Assembly: GCA_014377445.1 (NCBI GenBank)
Contig: JACMPP010000077.1
Coordinates: forward strand, 1-64,000
Direction of reading: 5' to 3'
Source of the DNA: Oligoflexus sp.
GTDB lineage: Bacteria > Bdellovibrionota_B > Oligoflexia > Oligoflexales > Oligoflexaceae
DNA length: 64,000 nucleotides
Positions 1 to 8,067 of this stretch are shown here, piece by piece. Positions within the stretch are counted from its first letter, which is position 1; every line of letters starts with the position of its first letter. The position numbers were made by a program, and so were the translations under genes. The notes under the pieces were generated by a model. It did not search any database, was not told the origin of the DNA, and saw only the letters and a program-made list of their open reading frames with translations.

Positions 1-4
1 ATGC

Positions 5-131
5 TCAGAGCCTAAGAGAATCGACATGCGTGTTTATATGTTCTGTCGCGCTGTCGACCAAGACATTCGGAGTCATGGTAAGTCCAAGCTCTTTTGCCTT
101 TGACAGTGCCTGAATCAGTAGAGCCTTAGTT
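5..131 (-). pseudogene. C-terminal tail of an unidentified gene, cut by an IS element
   Basis: An open minus-strand frame encodes about 41 residues (reading TKALLIQALSKAKELG onward) and ends at a TGA at 7-5. It looks like real coding sequence. It runs directly into the terminal inverted repeat of the neighbouring IS remnant, and reading further upstream meets an in-frame TGA inside that IS end, so the gene has lost its N-terminal part. I do not recognise the family. The codons are balanced and the tail is helical. An accidental open frame is possible at this length. Confidence 0.4.
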
Positions 132-312
132 TGAAGTTCCCCTCATAAATCGGACTGTGAGTTAAGAGTGGTTCGCGTTCGCGAGTTGCTCATAGCACTC
201 GGGCGTTTGATACGCCAAGCGTAGAATGAATACGCTGTCGATTATAATACACTTCAATCCATTCGAAGATGCTTTCTTTTGCCTCATTTCGTGTGGCAAA
301 TTCCTCAAAACA
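132..312 (-). mobile_element. IS3-family element remnant: transposase C-terminus plus one end
   Basis: The minus strand encodes FATRNEAKESIFEWIEVYYN followed by RQRIHSTLG, the C-terminal signature of IS3-family OrfB (DDE) transposases. The usual continuation YQTPECYEQL is present but in another frame: one extra base after the LG codons (near 213-215) shifts it, so the gene is broken. After its TAA comes a sequence that on the plus strand starts TGAAGTTCCCCTCATAAATC (from 132), a typical IS3 terminal repeat beginning TGA with a CCCC block. The rest of the transposase, orfA and the other end are missing: homology stops near 312, where the reverse transcriptase begins. Confidence 0.75.
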
Positions 313-1017
313 TCAGGTAATATTGGTCTCCCGCAAGGGTCAGTGATAGGGCCTCTATGGTCTAACCTGTACCTGAACGAAGTCGATAAGATGCTTGAGA
401 AGGCGCAAAAGGTTTCCAACAAAGGTAAGTATGAGCGCATTCGCTACACGCGTTTTGCAGATGACCTGATTGTTCAAGTTAGCGACCAAACGCATGCCAA
501 ACACTGGCAAGTCATGGTTGAGAAGCGACTAAGGCAAGAACTGGATCGACTGGATGTTGTCGTCAACGAAGAAAAATCGAAGGTGATAAAATTCAAAATA
601 GGGGCAAGCTTCGAGTTTCTTGGGTACACGTTTCGAGGCACTGCGAATCGCACGAAGCCTGGAAGAATAACGGTGTTGAGTCACCCCCAAAAGACGAAAA
701 GATCTAATCTCCTAAAGGAAGTCCAAGCCGTCCTCGACAAAAGCTTATCGACACCTGTGAAGGAAGTTGTGCAGAAATATATTAATCCACGCGTTAGAGG
801 CTGGGTTAATTATTTCCGCTGGGGAAACTCGGGTTATGACCTCAACTATGTGAAGTGGCAAATGGACATGAAGATCAGGAGATTTGCATCACGCCAGACC
901 CCCAAAAGTCGAGGCGGTAACAGCTGGACGAAGTGGAGCGCAACAGAAATTTACGGTACCTGGGGTCTGTACTCCGATTACCGTGTCAGCTGGTGTGCAG
1001 CTAGACCAGTGAGCTAG
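313..1017 (+). pseudogene. Group II intron reverse transcriptase/maturase, 5' truncated
   Basis: The frame from about 313 encodes the C-terminal part of a group II intron-encoded protein. It has the RT5-type motif GLPQGSVIGPLWSN, then the catalytic RT block YTRFADDL (a YADD variant), then the maturase X domain with YINPRVRGWVNYFRWG. About 234 residues remain of the usual 420-600, and the first RT motifs are gone. The upstream ATG at 226 in this frame lies inside antisense transposase sequence, so it is an artefact and the protein is not expected to be functional. The gene ends without an HNH endonuclease domain. The intron 3' RNA follows at 1054. Confidence 0.85.
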
Positions 1018-1053
1018 GTCCCATAAACTTTATCGTGCCAGCGATTCTTGGCA

Positions 1054-1087
1054 GCGCCGGATGCATTAATAGTGCGAGTCCGGTGCG
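1054..1087 (+). ncRNA. Group II intron domain V
   Basis: This 34-nt segment aligns base for base in length with the conserved domain V hairpin and lies 36 nt after the reverse transcriptase stop, where the intron 3' end should be. The lower stem pairs GCGCCGGA with TCCGGTGC (one G-U pair). The triad position reads CGC, as in class C introns such as that of Oceanobacillus, not AGC. Domain VI and the exact 3' splice site could not be fixed by eye. Confidence 0.65.
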
Positions 1088-1139
1088 AAGGGCATTGTGG
1101 GGGAAACGGGATCAATTGAGCTTGGCTCGTGATTTGATA

Positions 1140-1397
1140 ACCGCGCCCCCCCTGACCCAAGTCGCCTTAGAGGCCTTGCCCTTGGACATTTTACCTCTGC
1201 TGAGTCACGGCAAAGGGCGAGGGGACGATCACGATCACCCCAATGGCAAGGGTTACGGCTAACGGCTAGGGCAACGTCTGAGCTCTCTTTCAATCACGTA
1301 TCTCAAACGTCAACAGCCCCTAGCCAATCGGGGAACCGCGATCGACAACATCAAGCTGATCGACCTAGGAGACTTCGGGGAAGCACAACACAATTAA
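1140..1397 (+). other. Possible degraded reading frame of unknown origin
   Basis: One frame is open across this stretch except for a single TAA at 1260-1262. After the stop it reads LGQRLSSLSITYLKRQQPLA and ends at a TAA near 1397. The composition after the stop looks protein-like, which suggests a decayed gene within the mobile-element zone. I cannot name a family. It could also be non-coding intron flank. Confidence 0.25.
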
Positions 1398-1484
1398 AAG
1401 CAGTAATCCTACCAGGAGCCGTTCCAGAAACCACAACGGCAAAAGCCAAATAAACACAAAAAAACAAAACAAAAAAACGGGTTC

Positions 1485-1560
1485 CAAGGGCGGAGCCCTT
1501 GCCAAGGGGTTTCGAAAGGGACATTGGTGTCCATTCGCGGAGTCTGAGGCAGAGCCTCAG
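1485..1560. repeat. Pair of REP-like hairpins
   Basis: Two short perfect palindromes sit close together. CAAGGGC-GGA-GCCCTTG is at 1485-1501 and CTGAGGC-AGA-GCCTCAG is at 1544-1560. Both have 7-bp stems and purine 3-nt loops, and a GC-rich CCCCCGCCGGGAGGCG tail follows the second. An A-rich tract lies just before (about 1455-1478). Such paired hairpins are common as dispersed extragenic palindromes; no second copy was seen in this window. The rest of 1398-1646 holds nothing else I recognise. Confidence 0.5.
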
Positions 1561-1646
1561 CCCCCGCCGGGAGGCGCACTGAAAATCGCACCAACACAGG
1601 CCATATAAAAGTCACTAACCACAGGCCCTTGAAGAGTCACTGAAAA

Positions 1647-2669
1647 TCAAAGCTTAGACTCCCTAGCATCCTGCAAAAACTTAGTACTAGGCGAAGTCTT
1701 AATAATCTGTGCAATCTTATCGCGAGAAAGATTAGTAAACCTCATAGGCTTCTCATCAAACTCTTCATGAAACAGCTTCCAACCACCCTGATCCGTCCGC
1801 TGCCAGTACAAAATCTTACGTCCAAACGCGTGAAAGCGCTCATCCCCAGCAAAATCCTGATTCATAATCGCAACTGCATAACGATCATGCGTAAAAACCC
1901 GTACATCCTGCATCTTCACTGCCATGTGCCGATAAGAAGCAAAAACCCGCGTCTTATATTTCTTATAAGTCTTCAAATTCATGTGCTTGTCGAATGACCG
2001 AAAATTCGGGATAAAATAACTGATATAGCGATCGACATCGCGATCATTCCAAGCCGAAGTCCAATCCCCAACCAACTTCTTCACCTGATCCACATCCTCA
2101 GGACGATTCACCTGAGTCGAATCCTTAGCAATCACAATAATAGATTCCGCCGGCACCAGCCACTGACTCAGCGAGCGAATATCCGCGTTATAAAACGCCA
2201 CGCACCCTTCGGTGACATTCGCCGCTTCAATGCGGCTATCCTGCTCCACACCGTGGAGCCAGATACCATATCCGGTCTTACCTAGAAAACGATCGAGGGG
2301 ATTGGGAAAATCGATGGGAATCGCCACAGGGCCATATTTTGCGGGAAGGTTTTTGCCGTTCAGAATCGTCTTCGCAAAATAAATACCTTCGGGGGTTTTG
2401 TTATCGCCTGACTTTTGCTTGTCACCGTTCTCCTTGCCGATCGCGATGCGAAACGACACGAGCTTTTCGGATTTAAGCCCATCTTCAGGCCAAGTAAGCA
2501 AATCGGCTTTCAATCGGGTCTTATCAACCAGAAGAAAAACCAATTCGCTGTTCTTATCGTGAGTTCCCAGTTCATCAGCGTGCACGTGACCGGGAGCTGT
2601 TAGAAGAGCTGTAGAAGCAGCAGTCGAACCAAGCAGAAGCATCGTCCTGAAAAAAGACCGTAACGTCAT
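1647..2669 (-). CDS. L,D-transpeptidase-fold peptidoglycan peptidase with NTF2-like domain (Csd6/Pgp2-like)
   Basis: Predicted periplasmic enzyme acting on peptidoglycan peptides. A signal peptide covers about residues 1-32. A YkuD-type catalytic domain follows, with His at about 139 (IWLHG) and Cys at about 156 in TEGCVAF. The usual SHGC motif is thus changed, with Glu in place of the second His. Residues about 195-305 resemble an NTF2/SnoaL domain (KKLVGDWTSAWNDRDVDRYI). This two-domain order is that of Helicobacter Csd6 and Campylobacter Pgp2, L,D-carboxypeptidases that trim tetrapeptides to tripeptides and set helical cell shape. ATG at 2669 is preferred because AAAGG lies 9 nt upstream; a TTG at 2675 is too close to it. 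It follows rluD by 27 nt, so it is likely co-transcribed. Confidence 0.8.
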   Translation of the reverse strand: MTLRSFFRTMLLLGSTAASTALLTAPGHVHADELGTHDKNSELVFLLVDKTRLKADLLTWPEDGLKSEKLVSFRIAIGKENGDKQKSGDNKTPEGIYFAKTILNGKNLPAKYGPVAIPIDFPNPLDRFLGKTGYGIWLHGVEQDSRIEAANVTEGCVAFYNADIRSLSQWLVPAESIIVIAKDSTQVNRPEDVDQVKKLVGDWTSAWNDRDVDRYISYFIPNFRSFDKHMNLKTYKKYKTRVFASYRHMAVKMQDVRVFTHDRYAVAIMNQDFAGDERFHAFGRKILYWQRTDQGGWKLFHEEFDEKPMRFTNLSRDKIAQIIKTSPSTKFLQDARESKL

Positions 2670-2696
2670 TCTCAAAGACCTTTCTCACATGGGATT

Positions 2697-3722
2697 TCAG
2701 TCGGCAGCAATATTATACTTTTCTAACAATTCTAGCACGCTTCGAAACTCCGGGGGTAGAGGGGCTTCAAAAGCCAGCTTTCTTCCATCCACAGGGTGGG
2801 TGATACCGAGACGTCTGGCGTGCAAAAGCTGACGATTGACGGCTTCAAGAGCGGTTCTTACTTCCGGTGCAAAGCCTTGGGGCAGACGCAAAGTAGGAGC
2901 GTAAAGGTTGTCACCAAGGACCGCGGCCTTCAATTGCTTCGCATGCACCCGAATCTGGTGCGTACGACCGGTGCTGAGACGAACCGTCGCAAGAGTCAGG
3001 CGGTTGCCGTAGACCTTGCGTTTATTGAAGAAGGATTTCGCGTAGCGAAAGCCCTGCATCTCTTTGGCAGCGGCTTCCATCATGTGTTCTTCGATGCTCA
3101 TCGAAGCAAAGCGAAGACGATGACGTGGATCACGGTAGAGATAAGTCTCAAGCATGATTTCATCAGCGGGCAACACACCGTCGAGGAGAGCCACGTATTC
3201 ACGGAAGTTTGTCTTGTCTTTGAACTGGGCCGCGAGGTTACGAAGCGCTTCTGGCGTTTTCGCGAGAACCATGACACCAGTCGTCTCTTTGTCGAGGCGG
3301 TGAACGATACCAGGGCGATCTTCATCACCTGGCAGCGCTTTGGATCCCATGTAGGCTTTGAAAGCGGACGCCACTGTCGGCTGTCCGTGGGTGCCGGCGC
3401 CGGGATGGATCGTCAGGCCCGCAGGCTTGTTGATGATCAAAATGGCGTCGTCTTCATAGAGTATATCCAGAGGAATACTCGGAGCATCTATGTCATCGTG
3501 GAGTGGTTTGTCAGCCTTGAGGATTTCGATGATATCGCCGGGCGAGAGATCGAACCCACTTTTTGTCGGGGCACCGTTCACTAAAACGAGCCCCGCACGG
3601 ATCCAGATTTGGAGAGTGGATCGGCTGTGGTTTGGAAGTTCCCGAGTCAAATACTGGTCAAGTCGTCCAGAATCAGCGTCGGAAACCGTTAAGATGGTTG
3701 TGTTTTGCTCTGCTCGCGCCAT
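2697..3722 (-). CDS. rluD: 23S rRNA pseudouridine synthase, RluD family
   Basis: Cytoplasmic enzyme that isomerises specific uridines in 23S rRNA to pseudouridine. Residues about 15-80 form an S4 RNA-binding domain (RLDQYLTRELPNHSRSTLQ...VNG). The catalytic domain carries GIVHRLDKETTGVMVLAKT with the essential Asp of HRLD, and the C-terminal GRTHQIRVHAKQL motif. At 341 residues it has the usual RluD length. It starts inside the end of the J-like/RodZ-like gene (34-nt overlap), so translation is probably coupled. Assignment among RluA/C/D paralogues rests on overall resemblance and the S4 domain. Confidence 0.92.
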   Translation of the reverse strand: MARAEQNTTILTVSDADSGRLDQYLTRELPNHSRSTLQIWIRAGLVLVNGAPTKSGFDLSPGDIIEILKADKPLHDDIDAPSIPLDILYEDDAILIINKPAGLTIHPGAGTHGQPTVASAFKAYMGSKALPGDEDRPGIVHRLDKETTGVMVLAKTPEALRNLAAQFKDKTNFREYVALLDGVLPADEIMLETYLYRDPRHRLRFASMSIEEHMMEAAAKEMQGFRYAKSFFNKRKVYGNRLTLATVRLSTGRTHQIRVHAKQLKAAVLGDNLYAPTLRLPQGFAPEVRTALEAVNRQLLHARRLGITHPVDGRKLAFEAPLPPEFRSVLELLEKYNIAAD

Positions 3723-4486
3723 AGATTGTATTTTTCCGTGTAGGCTTCAACCAATGTCTCGCTGTCTTTTATTCCGAGATATTGGAGGTAGATCTTTGTG
3801 AAGCCCCTTATATACACGAGGGATGGCAGTTTATGAAAGTCGTTATTCTCAAGGCCTTTGATGTATTCCAAAGAGACCTTCGTGCGCTCCTGGACTTCGT
3901 TCTGTGTCACGCCTACAGCTTCGCGCAACTGAATGAGAGATTTGCCATCAAAGAGCATAGGTTCGGCCTGCATGGATTTGACCAATTCCAAAACGTCATT
4001 GTCAAAAGCATGGGCGGCGAATTTTTTGATCTTGGTGAACGAAGTTGGCAGACGCGTGCGAGGGCGCTGCGGCTCGGTATTCTGCGAACTGTTCCAGATC
4101 GAAAGATCGTCATCGTCTTCCTTCAAAGTACGACGCACTTTGGTCTGAGCCAGATCACTTTGGGAAAGTCCGCCGAATTCTTGAATGTTGTTCCGAACTT
4201 CGCGTTGGATATTCATTCTTTGGTCATATTCTTTGCGAAGCATCTCGTCGTCCAAAACCCGATAGGCTTCTTCCGCACGTTCCATCATCAATTGGGCTTC
4301 GTCATCGGAAACCAGCGAATAGAGCGCCTGGCTGCCGCTTGCGTAGGTGTGTTTGATCCGAATGTAGGCTTCACGAATCTGCAGACGCGCGGCGTTGGTG
4401 GGGACATCAAGTAATTCGTAAAACGTAGGGCCCTTTGTGATGCTACCCTCAGATTTAGAATCCATTCCCTGCTGACCGATCATCAA
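3689..4486 (-). CDS. J-domain-like plus RodZ-type HTH cytoplasmic protein
   Basis: A 265-residue fusion. Residues about 21-92 look like a DnaJ domain (FYELLDVPTNAARLQIREAY ... AYRVLDDEMLRKEYDQRM) but lack the HPD tripeptide needed to stimulate DnaK, so the module is probably for protein binding. Residues about 185-255 form an HTH_25/Xre-like domain (LIQLREAVGVTQNEVQ ... YIRGFTKIYLQYLG), the cytoplasmic module of RodZ. The linker is charged. No membrane segment follows, unlike true RodZ. Its ATG overlaps the stop of the MinD-like gene by 4 bp and it overlaps rluD, so the three are co-translated. A role linking the ATPase to cell shape or polarity is inference. Confidence 0.75.
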   Translation of the reverse strand: MMIGQQGMDSKSEGSITKGPTFYELLDVPTNAARLQIREAYIRIKHTYASGSQALYSLVSDDEAQLMMERAEEAYRVLDDEMLRKEYDQRMNIQREVRNNIQEFGGLSQSDLAQTKVRRTLKEDDDDLSIWNSSQNTEPQRPRTRLPTSFTKIKKFAAHAFDNDVLELVKSMQAEPMLFDGKSLIQLREAVGVTQNEVQERTKVSLEYIKGLENNDFHKLPSLVYIRGFTKIYLQYLGIKDSETLVEAYTEKYNLWREQSKTQPS

Positions 4487-5565
4487 GATCTCCGTTGTAT
4501 GCCAAGAATTTTGAGAGATTGCGCAGCCGCAACTGATAGTCGTTTAGCAATCATACTATGAGGAAATTCCGAAACAAGCAAACGGCGATTTTTCAAAGAT
4601 TTCAACACGGCTTCATCGTAATTGAGGTAGCCCACAGACTTCGATGGAAAGCCAAAGTACTTTTGACAGACATGCTCCATGGAGAGACCCAGATCAATGT
4701 CGGACTGATCGCGTGCCTGATTCACGAGAATACCGTGACAACGAGCCTGCATAGTACGGGTAAGGTCTTGCATGAATTGCGGATAACTCAAAGCGAGCTC
4801 GCGGAAACAGGCGGTATAGCCACTGCTCAGTGAGCTCCCGACCATGGTGGACAGTGCCGCTTTGATGTCTTGAGCAACTTCGGGCTGGTGATAGCGACGG
4901 CCGAGATTTTCGATGAGCTTCCAAAGGGCCATCTTAAAAAATACATAGGCATTTTCGATAGATGTAGGCTCAGGCAGCACCGTGATCACGCCGAGGTGTG
5001 CGGCGCTGAAAAAGTCCATTGTGTGGCGCTGGGTTCCAGCTCCAAGGTCGAGCAGGACCACGTCGACTTTCGACTGCTGCTTGCTGGCGACGATCGCTTG
5101 CCAGAGGGGCAGGAGATGATCGCTCGATTGTTCCATGTATTCCGACCAGGATTCTTCTTTGCCGCCCGCGATGAAGGCGACGCCGGGAATCGAGGCAGGT
5201 TGCATAAGCTCCCGGAAACCGAGTCTCTGCGTCAGGACAAAGTCCGCGAGGGTTTTCTTCGGCATGGCTACACCGAAGTGGCTATGAAGGTTGGAACAGC
5301 CAAGGTCCATATCAATGACCAGAACACGATATCCATATTGAGCGATTGTCGCGGCGAGGTTCGCGCTCACGATGCTTTTTCCAACTCCACCCTTGCCGCC
5401 GCCGACCGCGATGATCGCAGGCATCTGTTTTGGACTTGGCAACACGGTTTCCCAGGGGAGGCCCAGCTTCCAATTATTATAATGCTGAGCTACGAAGGCA
5501 CTGCCTTCCGTCTCAACGGCTTTGGTCGCAATACTAGACTTCAGAAGCGAATCGGTATTGAGCAT
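4483..5565 (-). CDS. MinD/ParA-family ATPase (FlhG-like)
   Basis: Cytoplasmic P-loop ATPase of the deviant Walker A type: GGGKGGVGKSIVSANLAA at about residues 55-72, then VLVIDMDLGCSNLHSHFG and the switch region VVLLDLGAGTQRHTMDFF. Such proteins position cell-division sites, flagella or other polar complexes. The N-terminal 45 residues before the P-loop are longer than in MinD. The start at 5565 has AGGA 6 nt upstream; a longer frame reaching 5646 encodes an implausible hydrophobic stretch. There is no minC/minE or flhF beside it. It is the first gene of the operon continuing through the J-like/RodZ-like gene, rluD and the L,D-carboxypeptidase. MinD and FlhG cannot be separated by eye. Confidence 0.8.
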   Translation of the reverse strand: MLNTDSLLKSSIATKAVETEGSAFVAQHYNNWKLGLPWETVLPSPKQMPAIIAVGGGKGGVGKSIVSANLAATIAQYGYRVLVIDMDLGCSNLHSHFGVAMPKKTLADFVLTQRLGFRELMQPASIPGVAFIAGGKEESWSEYMEQSSDHLLPLWQAIVASKQQSKVDVVLLDLGAGTQRHTMDFFSAAHLGVITVLPEPTSIENAYVFFKMALWKLIENLGRRYHQPEVAQDIKAALSTMVGSSLSSGYTACFRELALSYPQFMQDLTRTMQARCHGILVNQARDQSDIDLGLSMEHVCQKYFGFPSKSVGYLNYDEAVLKSLKNRRLLVSEFPHSMIAKRLSVAAAQSLKILGIQRRS

Positions 5566-5836
5566 AAGCAGTCCTGAACAGGTGAAATGGAGAACCGTAG
5601 AGAATAGGGAAATTAGAAAAGCGTGAGATTGAAAGCCCAAGATCAATGGAAAAAAAATATTTTGTACTTTCAGGTTTTATTGTATTCCAAATCTAAGAGA
5701 GGCCACAACTGAGTTGGCTATTCCTGCCTAGTGGAAACACACGAAAAGTGACGTAAAGCATTCATAAGGCAGCAGCGTGAAGATGAATGAAGAATGAAGA
5801 GCCTAGGCGCGCCAAGGCTTTGCAGCCCTTGTCAGT

Positions 5837-6466
5837 CTAAGCCATCATCATAGACGCCATGGCAGCAACGACAACCCCTGGATAGATGGCGAGGCGCCAG
5901 GCGAACCACTTAGGGGTAGACCAGTGTTGAGCCGCGTAGGCCATGATCAGACCGTGAGCGATGAAAACTCCGATCAGGAGTCGTGAGAGTATCGCAAAGG
6001 AATGCTGAGTCTTCTCAGAATGAATATTGGCCAGGAATTCTTTTACGTCAGTGGACTGCTCAGACGGGTTGGCTTTTTGGGGATTGGCATGGGCCGAGAG
6101 GGATTTACCCTGGTCAGCGCCTAGAAACATCTTTTCCATGTGAGGGACGTAACGAACGATAAGAGGCTCGTGCTTCAATTCGAAGTAGGTAAAGATTCCG
6201 GCAAAGATAAAGGCCAGAACAGTTGGTTGATACTTAAAAAATCGATCATTGTTCATCTTTAAGCTTATGATACCCAAAAGCACGATCAGAAACGACTCGC
6301 CCAGAGAGAACTGATCGACAGTTCCGCTTGTCAGGTATTCGAAGGAGCACATGAAGACTGCGGCCGCGATCGCCGCGATGATGCCGGGCTTGAAGCCCTT
6401 CCAGTAATCGATTCCAATGTAGAGCAAAAGCGGCAAGAATTGGAAAAACACCAAACCAAAGTTCAT
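5837..6466 (-). CDS. YciB/IspZ-like inner membrane protein
   Basis: A 209-residue protein with several membrane segments (about residues 3-20, 28-45, 57-68, 80-96, 160-180, 190-207). The order FLPLLLYIGIDYWKG ... LGIISLKMNNDRFFKYQPTV resembles the YciB (IspZ) family, where a similar NDDTFIKWKPT motif follows the third helix. YciB-type proteins act in cell-envelope synthesis and septation. A hydrophilic insert (about 115-150) is not typical of E. coli YciB. ATG at 6466 has GAGGA 9 nt upstream. It is divergent from the transhydrogenase gene. The 271-bp gap on its 3' side is the upstream region of the MinD-like gene. Confidence 0.6.
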   Translation of the reverse strand: MNFGLVFFQFLPLLLYIGIDYWKGFKPGIIAAIAAAVFMCSFEYLTSGTVDQFSLGESFLIVLLGIISLKMNNDRFFKYQPTVLAFIFAGIFTYFELKHEPLIVRYVPHMEKMFLGADQGKSLSAHANPQKANPSEQSTDVKEFLANIHSEKTQHSFAILSRLLIGVFIAHGLIMAYAAQHWSTPKWFAWRLAIYPGVVVAAMASMMMA

Positions 6467-6603
6467 GCTTCTTGTCCTCGAACATGGGGGATTACCCCAT
6501 TCTAACAGACCATACCCCTCCTGCGCGACCTCCCTACATTTTCTTGAATATTGTCCGATACTCCGGATGAGACAGTCGGTCCATTTCAGAGGAGAGGCAG
6601 ACC

Positions 6604-8037
6604 ATGAAAGAAAACCAATACGATCTCGTTGTTGTGGGAAGTGGACCAGCCGGTGTTCAGGCGGTTCTGCACGCAGCGAAATTAGGCAAAAAAGTCGCCC
6701 TCATTGAAAAGCATCCCGAACGCCTTGGCGGCGCCTGGATCCACACCGGAACCCTGCCGTCGAAGACCATGCGAGAGGTTCTGGCCGCAATTCGCAGCGT
6801 GGAATCTCACGTCGGTGAAGCCTGGGTCACACGCATGTCACAGAACCTCTCGACCCAATCCCTTCGCGAACGGGCGGCCCTGGCCAGTCGCGACGAAGAA
6901 TATATCATCCGCCGGCAGCTCGATGAATTTCGCATACCCATCATCCGCGGCGCCGCTTATATCGAAAATCCTCGTCAGGTTCGGGTGAATCAGGCCGGTG
7001 GCAAAAGCCTCCTCCTCGACACGGATTTCATTATGCTCGCGACCGGATCACGCCCGCGACGCCCTTCCAATATTCCTTTCGATGGTTGGCGCGTGGTGGA
7101 TTCTGACGATGTGCTTCGTCTCGAAAGCCTTCCGAAATCGATGACGATCTGGGGAGCCGGTGTCATCGCCTGCGAATACGCCTGTATCTTTCGTGCCCTT
7201 GGCGTGGAGACGACCATCCTTGATTCCCGTTCCACCATCATGCAATTCATGGATCAGGAAATTGCCAACGAGTTGAAAAAGGCCATGGAACAACTCGGCG
7301 TCGTTTTCAAACTGGGTCACGATCTTGAAAAGATCGAAGTCAACGGCCCACGGGTCAGCGCGACCTTCAAAGGCCAGATGGTCTGTGAATCGGATCTGTT
7401 CTTCTTTGCCGCCGGTCGTGAATCCTGCAGCGAAAACATGGGCCTTGAAAAGCTCGGCATACCGACGAATGACCGTCGCACGATCCTGGTGAATCAAAAC
7501 TTCCAGACGGCTGTCCCCAATATTTATGCCGCGGGCGATGTCATTGGACCGCCTGCTCTCGCCAGTACCTCCGCCGAGCAAGGCCGCGTCGCGGTCTGTC
7601 ACGCCTTTGGTGATGAGACAGCACGTTTTCCACAATACTACCCTCTTGGGGTCTATACCATTCCTGAGATGTCTTCCGTTGGTCAAACCGAGGAAGAACT
7701 CATGAAGGCTGATGCACCTTACGTTGTGGGTCGCGCCCGCTACGATCAAATCGCCCGCGGTTATATCCGTGGTGATAGCTACGGTTTGATCAAGATACTG
7801 ATCTGTGCCGATACGCAAAAAATCCTGGGCGTTCACATCGTGGGACACGACGCCGCTAACCTTGTTCACATCGGCCAGGTGGCAATGATCACCAAAATGA
7901 AAATCTACGAGTTTGCCGAAAACGTGATCTTCAATTTCCCAACCCTGGCAGAAGGTTACAAAATCGCGGCGTTTGACGCGATTTTGCAGCTTGAGAAAAG
8001 GGTCTGCTTTTTGGACGGCAAGAAACATATCGCATAA
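6604..8037 (+). CDS. sthA: Si-specific NAD(P)+ transhydrogenase (soluble)
   Basis: Cytoplasmic flavoprotein that exchanges reducing equivalents between NADPH and NADH. FAD is bound by GSGPAGVQA (residues about 12-20) and NAD(P) by GAGVIACEYACIFRALG (about 183-199). It belongs to the disulfide reductase family, but the CxxxxC redox pair is absent: the segment reads GGAWIHTGTLPSKT (42-55), as expected for SthA and not for lipoamide dehydrogenase. The C-terminal dimerisation domain is complete. At 477 residues it is close to E. coli SthA (466). GGAGAGG lies before the ATG at 6604. It is followed after 30 nt by moxR. Confidence 0.88.
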   Translation: MKENQYDLVVVGSGPAGVQAVLHAAKLGKKVALIEKHPERLGGAWIHTGTLPSKTMREVLAAIRSVESHVGEAWVTRMSQNLSTQSLRERAALASRDEEYIIRRQLDEFRIPIIRGAAYIENPRQVRVNQAGGKSLLLDTDFIMLATGSRPRRPSNIPFDGWRVVDSDDVLRLESLPKSMTIWGAGVIACEYACIFRALGVETTILDSRSTIMQFMDQEIANELKKAMEQLGVVFKLGHDLEKIEVNGPRVSATFKGQMVCESDLFFFAAGRESCSENMGLEKLGIPTNDRRTILVNQNFQTAVPNIYAAGDVIGPPALASTSAEQGRVAVCHAFGDETARFPQYYPLGVYTIPEMSSVGQTEEELMKADAPYVVGRARYDQIARGYIRGDSYGLIKILICADTQKILGVHIVGHDAANLVHIGQVAMITKMKIYEFAENVIFNFPTLAEGYKIAAFDAILQLEKRVCFLDGKKHIA

Positions 8038-8067
8038 ATTCATTTTTGGTGAAAATTAAGGTTCAAT

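Noticed and set aside
226-312. N-terminal 29 codons of the apparent reverse transcriptase frame
   Set aside because: They are the antisense of an IS3 transposase C-terminus, not reverse transcriptase.
1409-1615. A 68-codon minus-strand frame over the REP-like hairpins
   Set aside because: Its sequence is a translation of palindromes and A-rich tracts; no RBS or homology.
2796-3584. A 262-codon plus-strand frame opposite rluD
   Set aside because: Antisense to a well-conserved pseudouridine synthase; no RBS or recognisable domain.
3782-4414. A 210-codon plus-strand frame opposite the J-like/RodZ-like gene
   Set aside because: Antisense shadow; the minus-strand protein shows J-like and HTH domains.
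7048-8043. A 331-codon minus-strand frame opposite sthA
   Set aside because: SthA motifs are complete on the plus strand; the antisense product resembles nothing.
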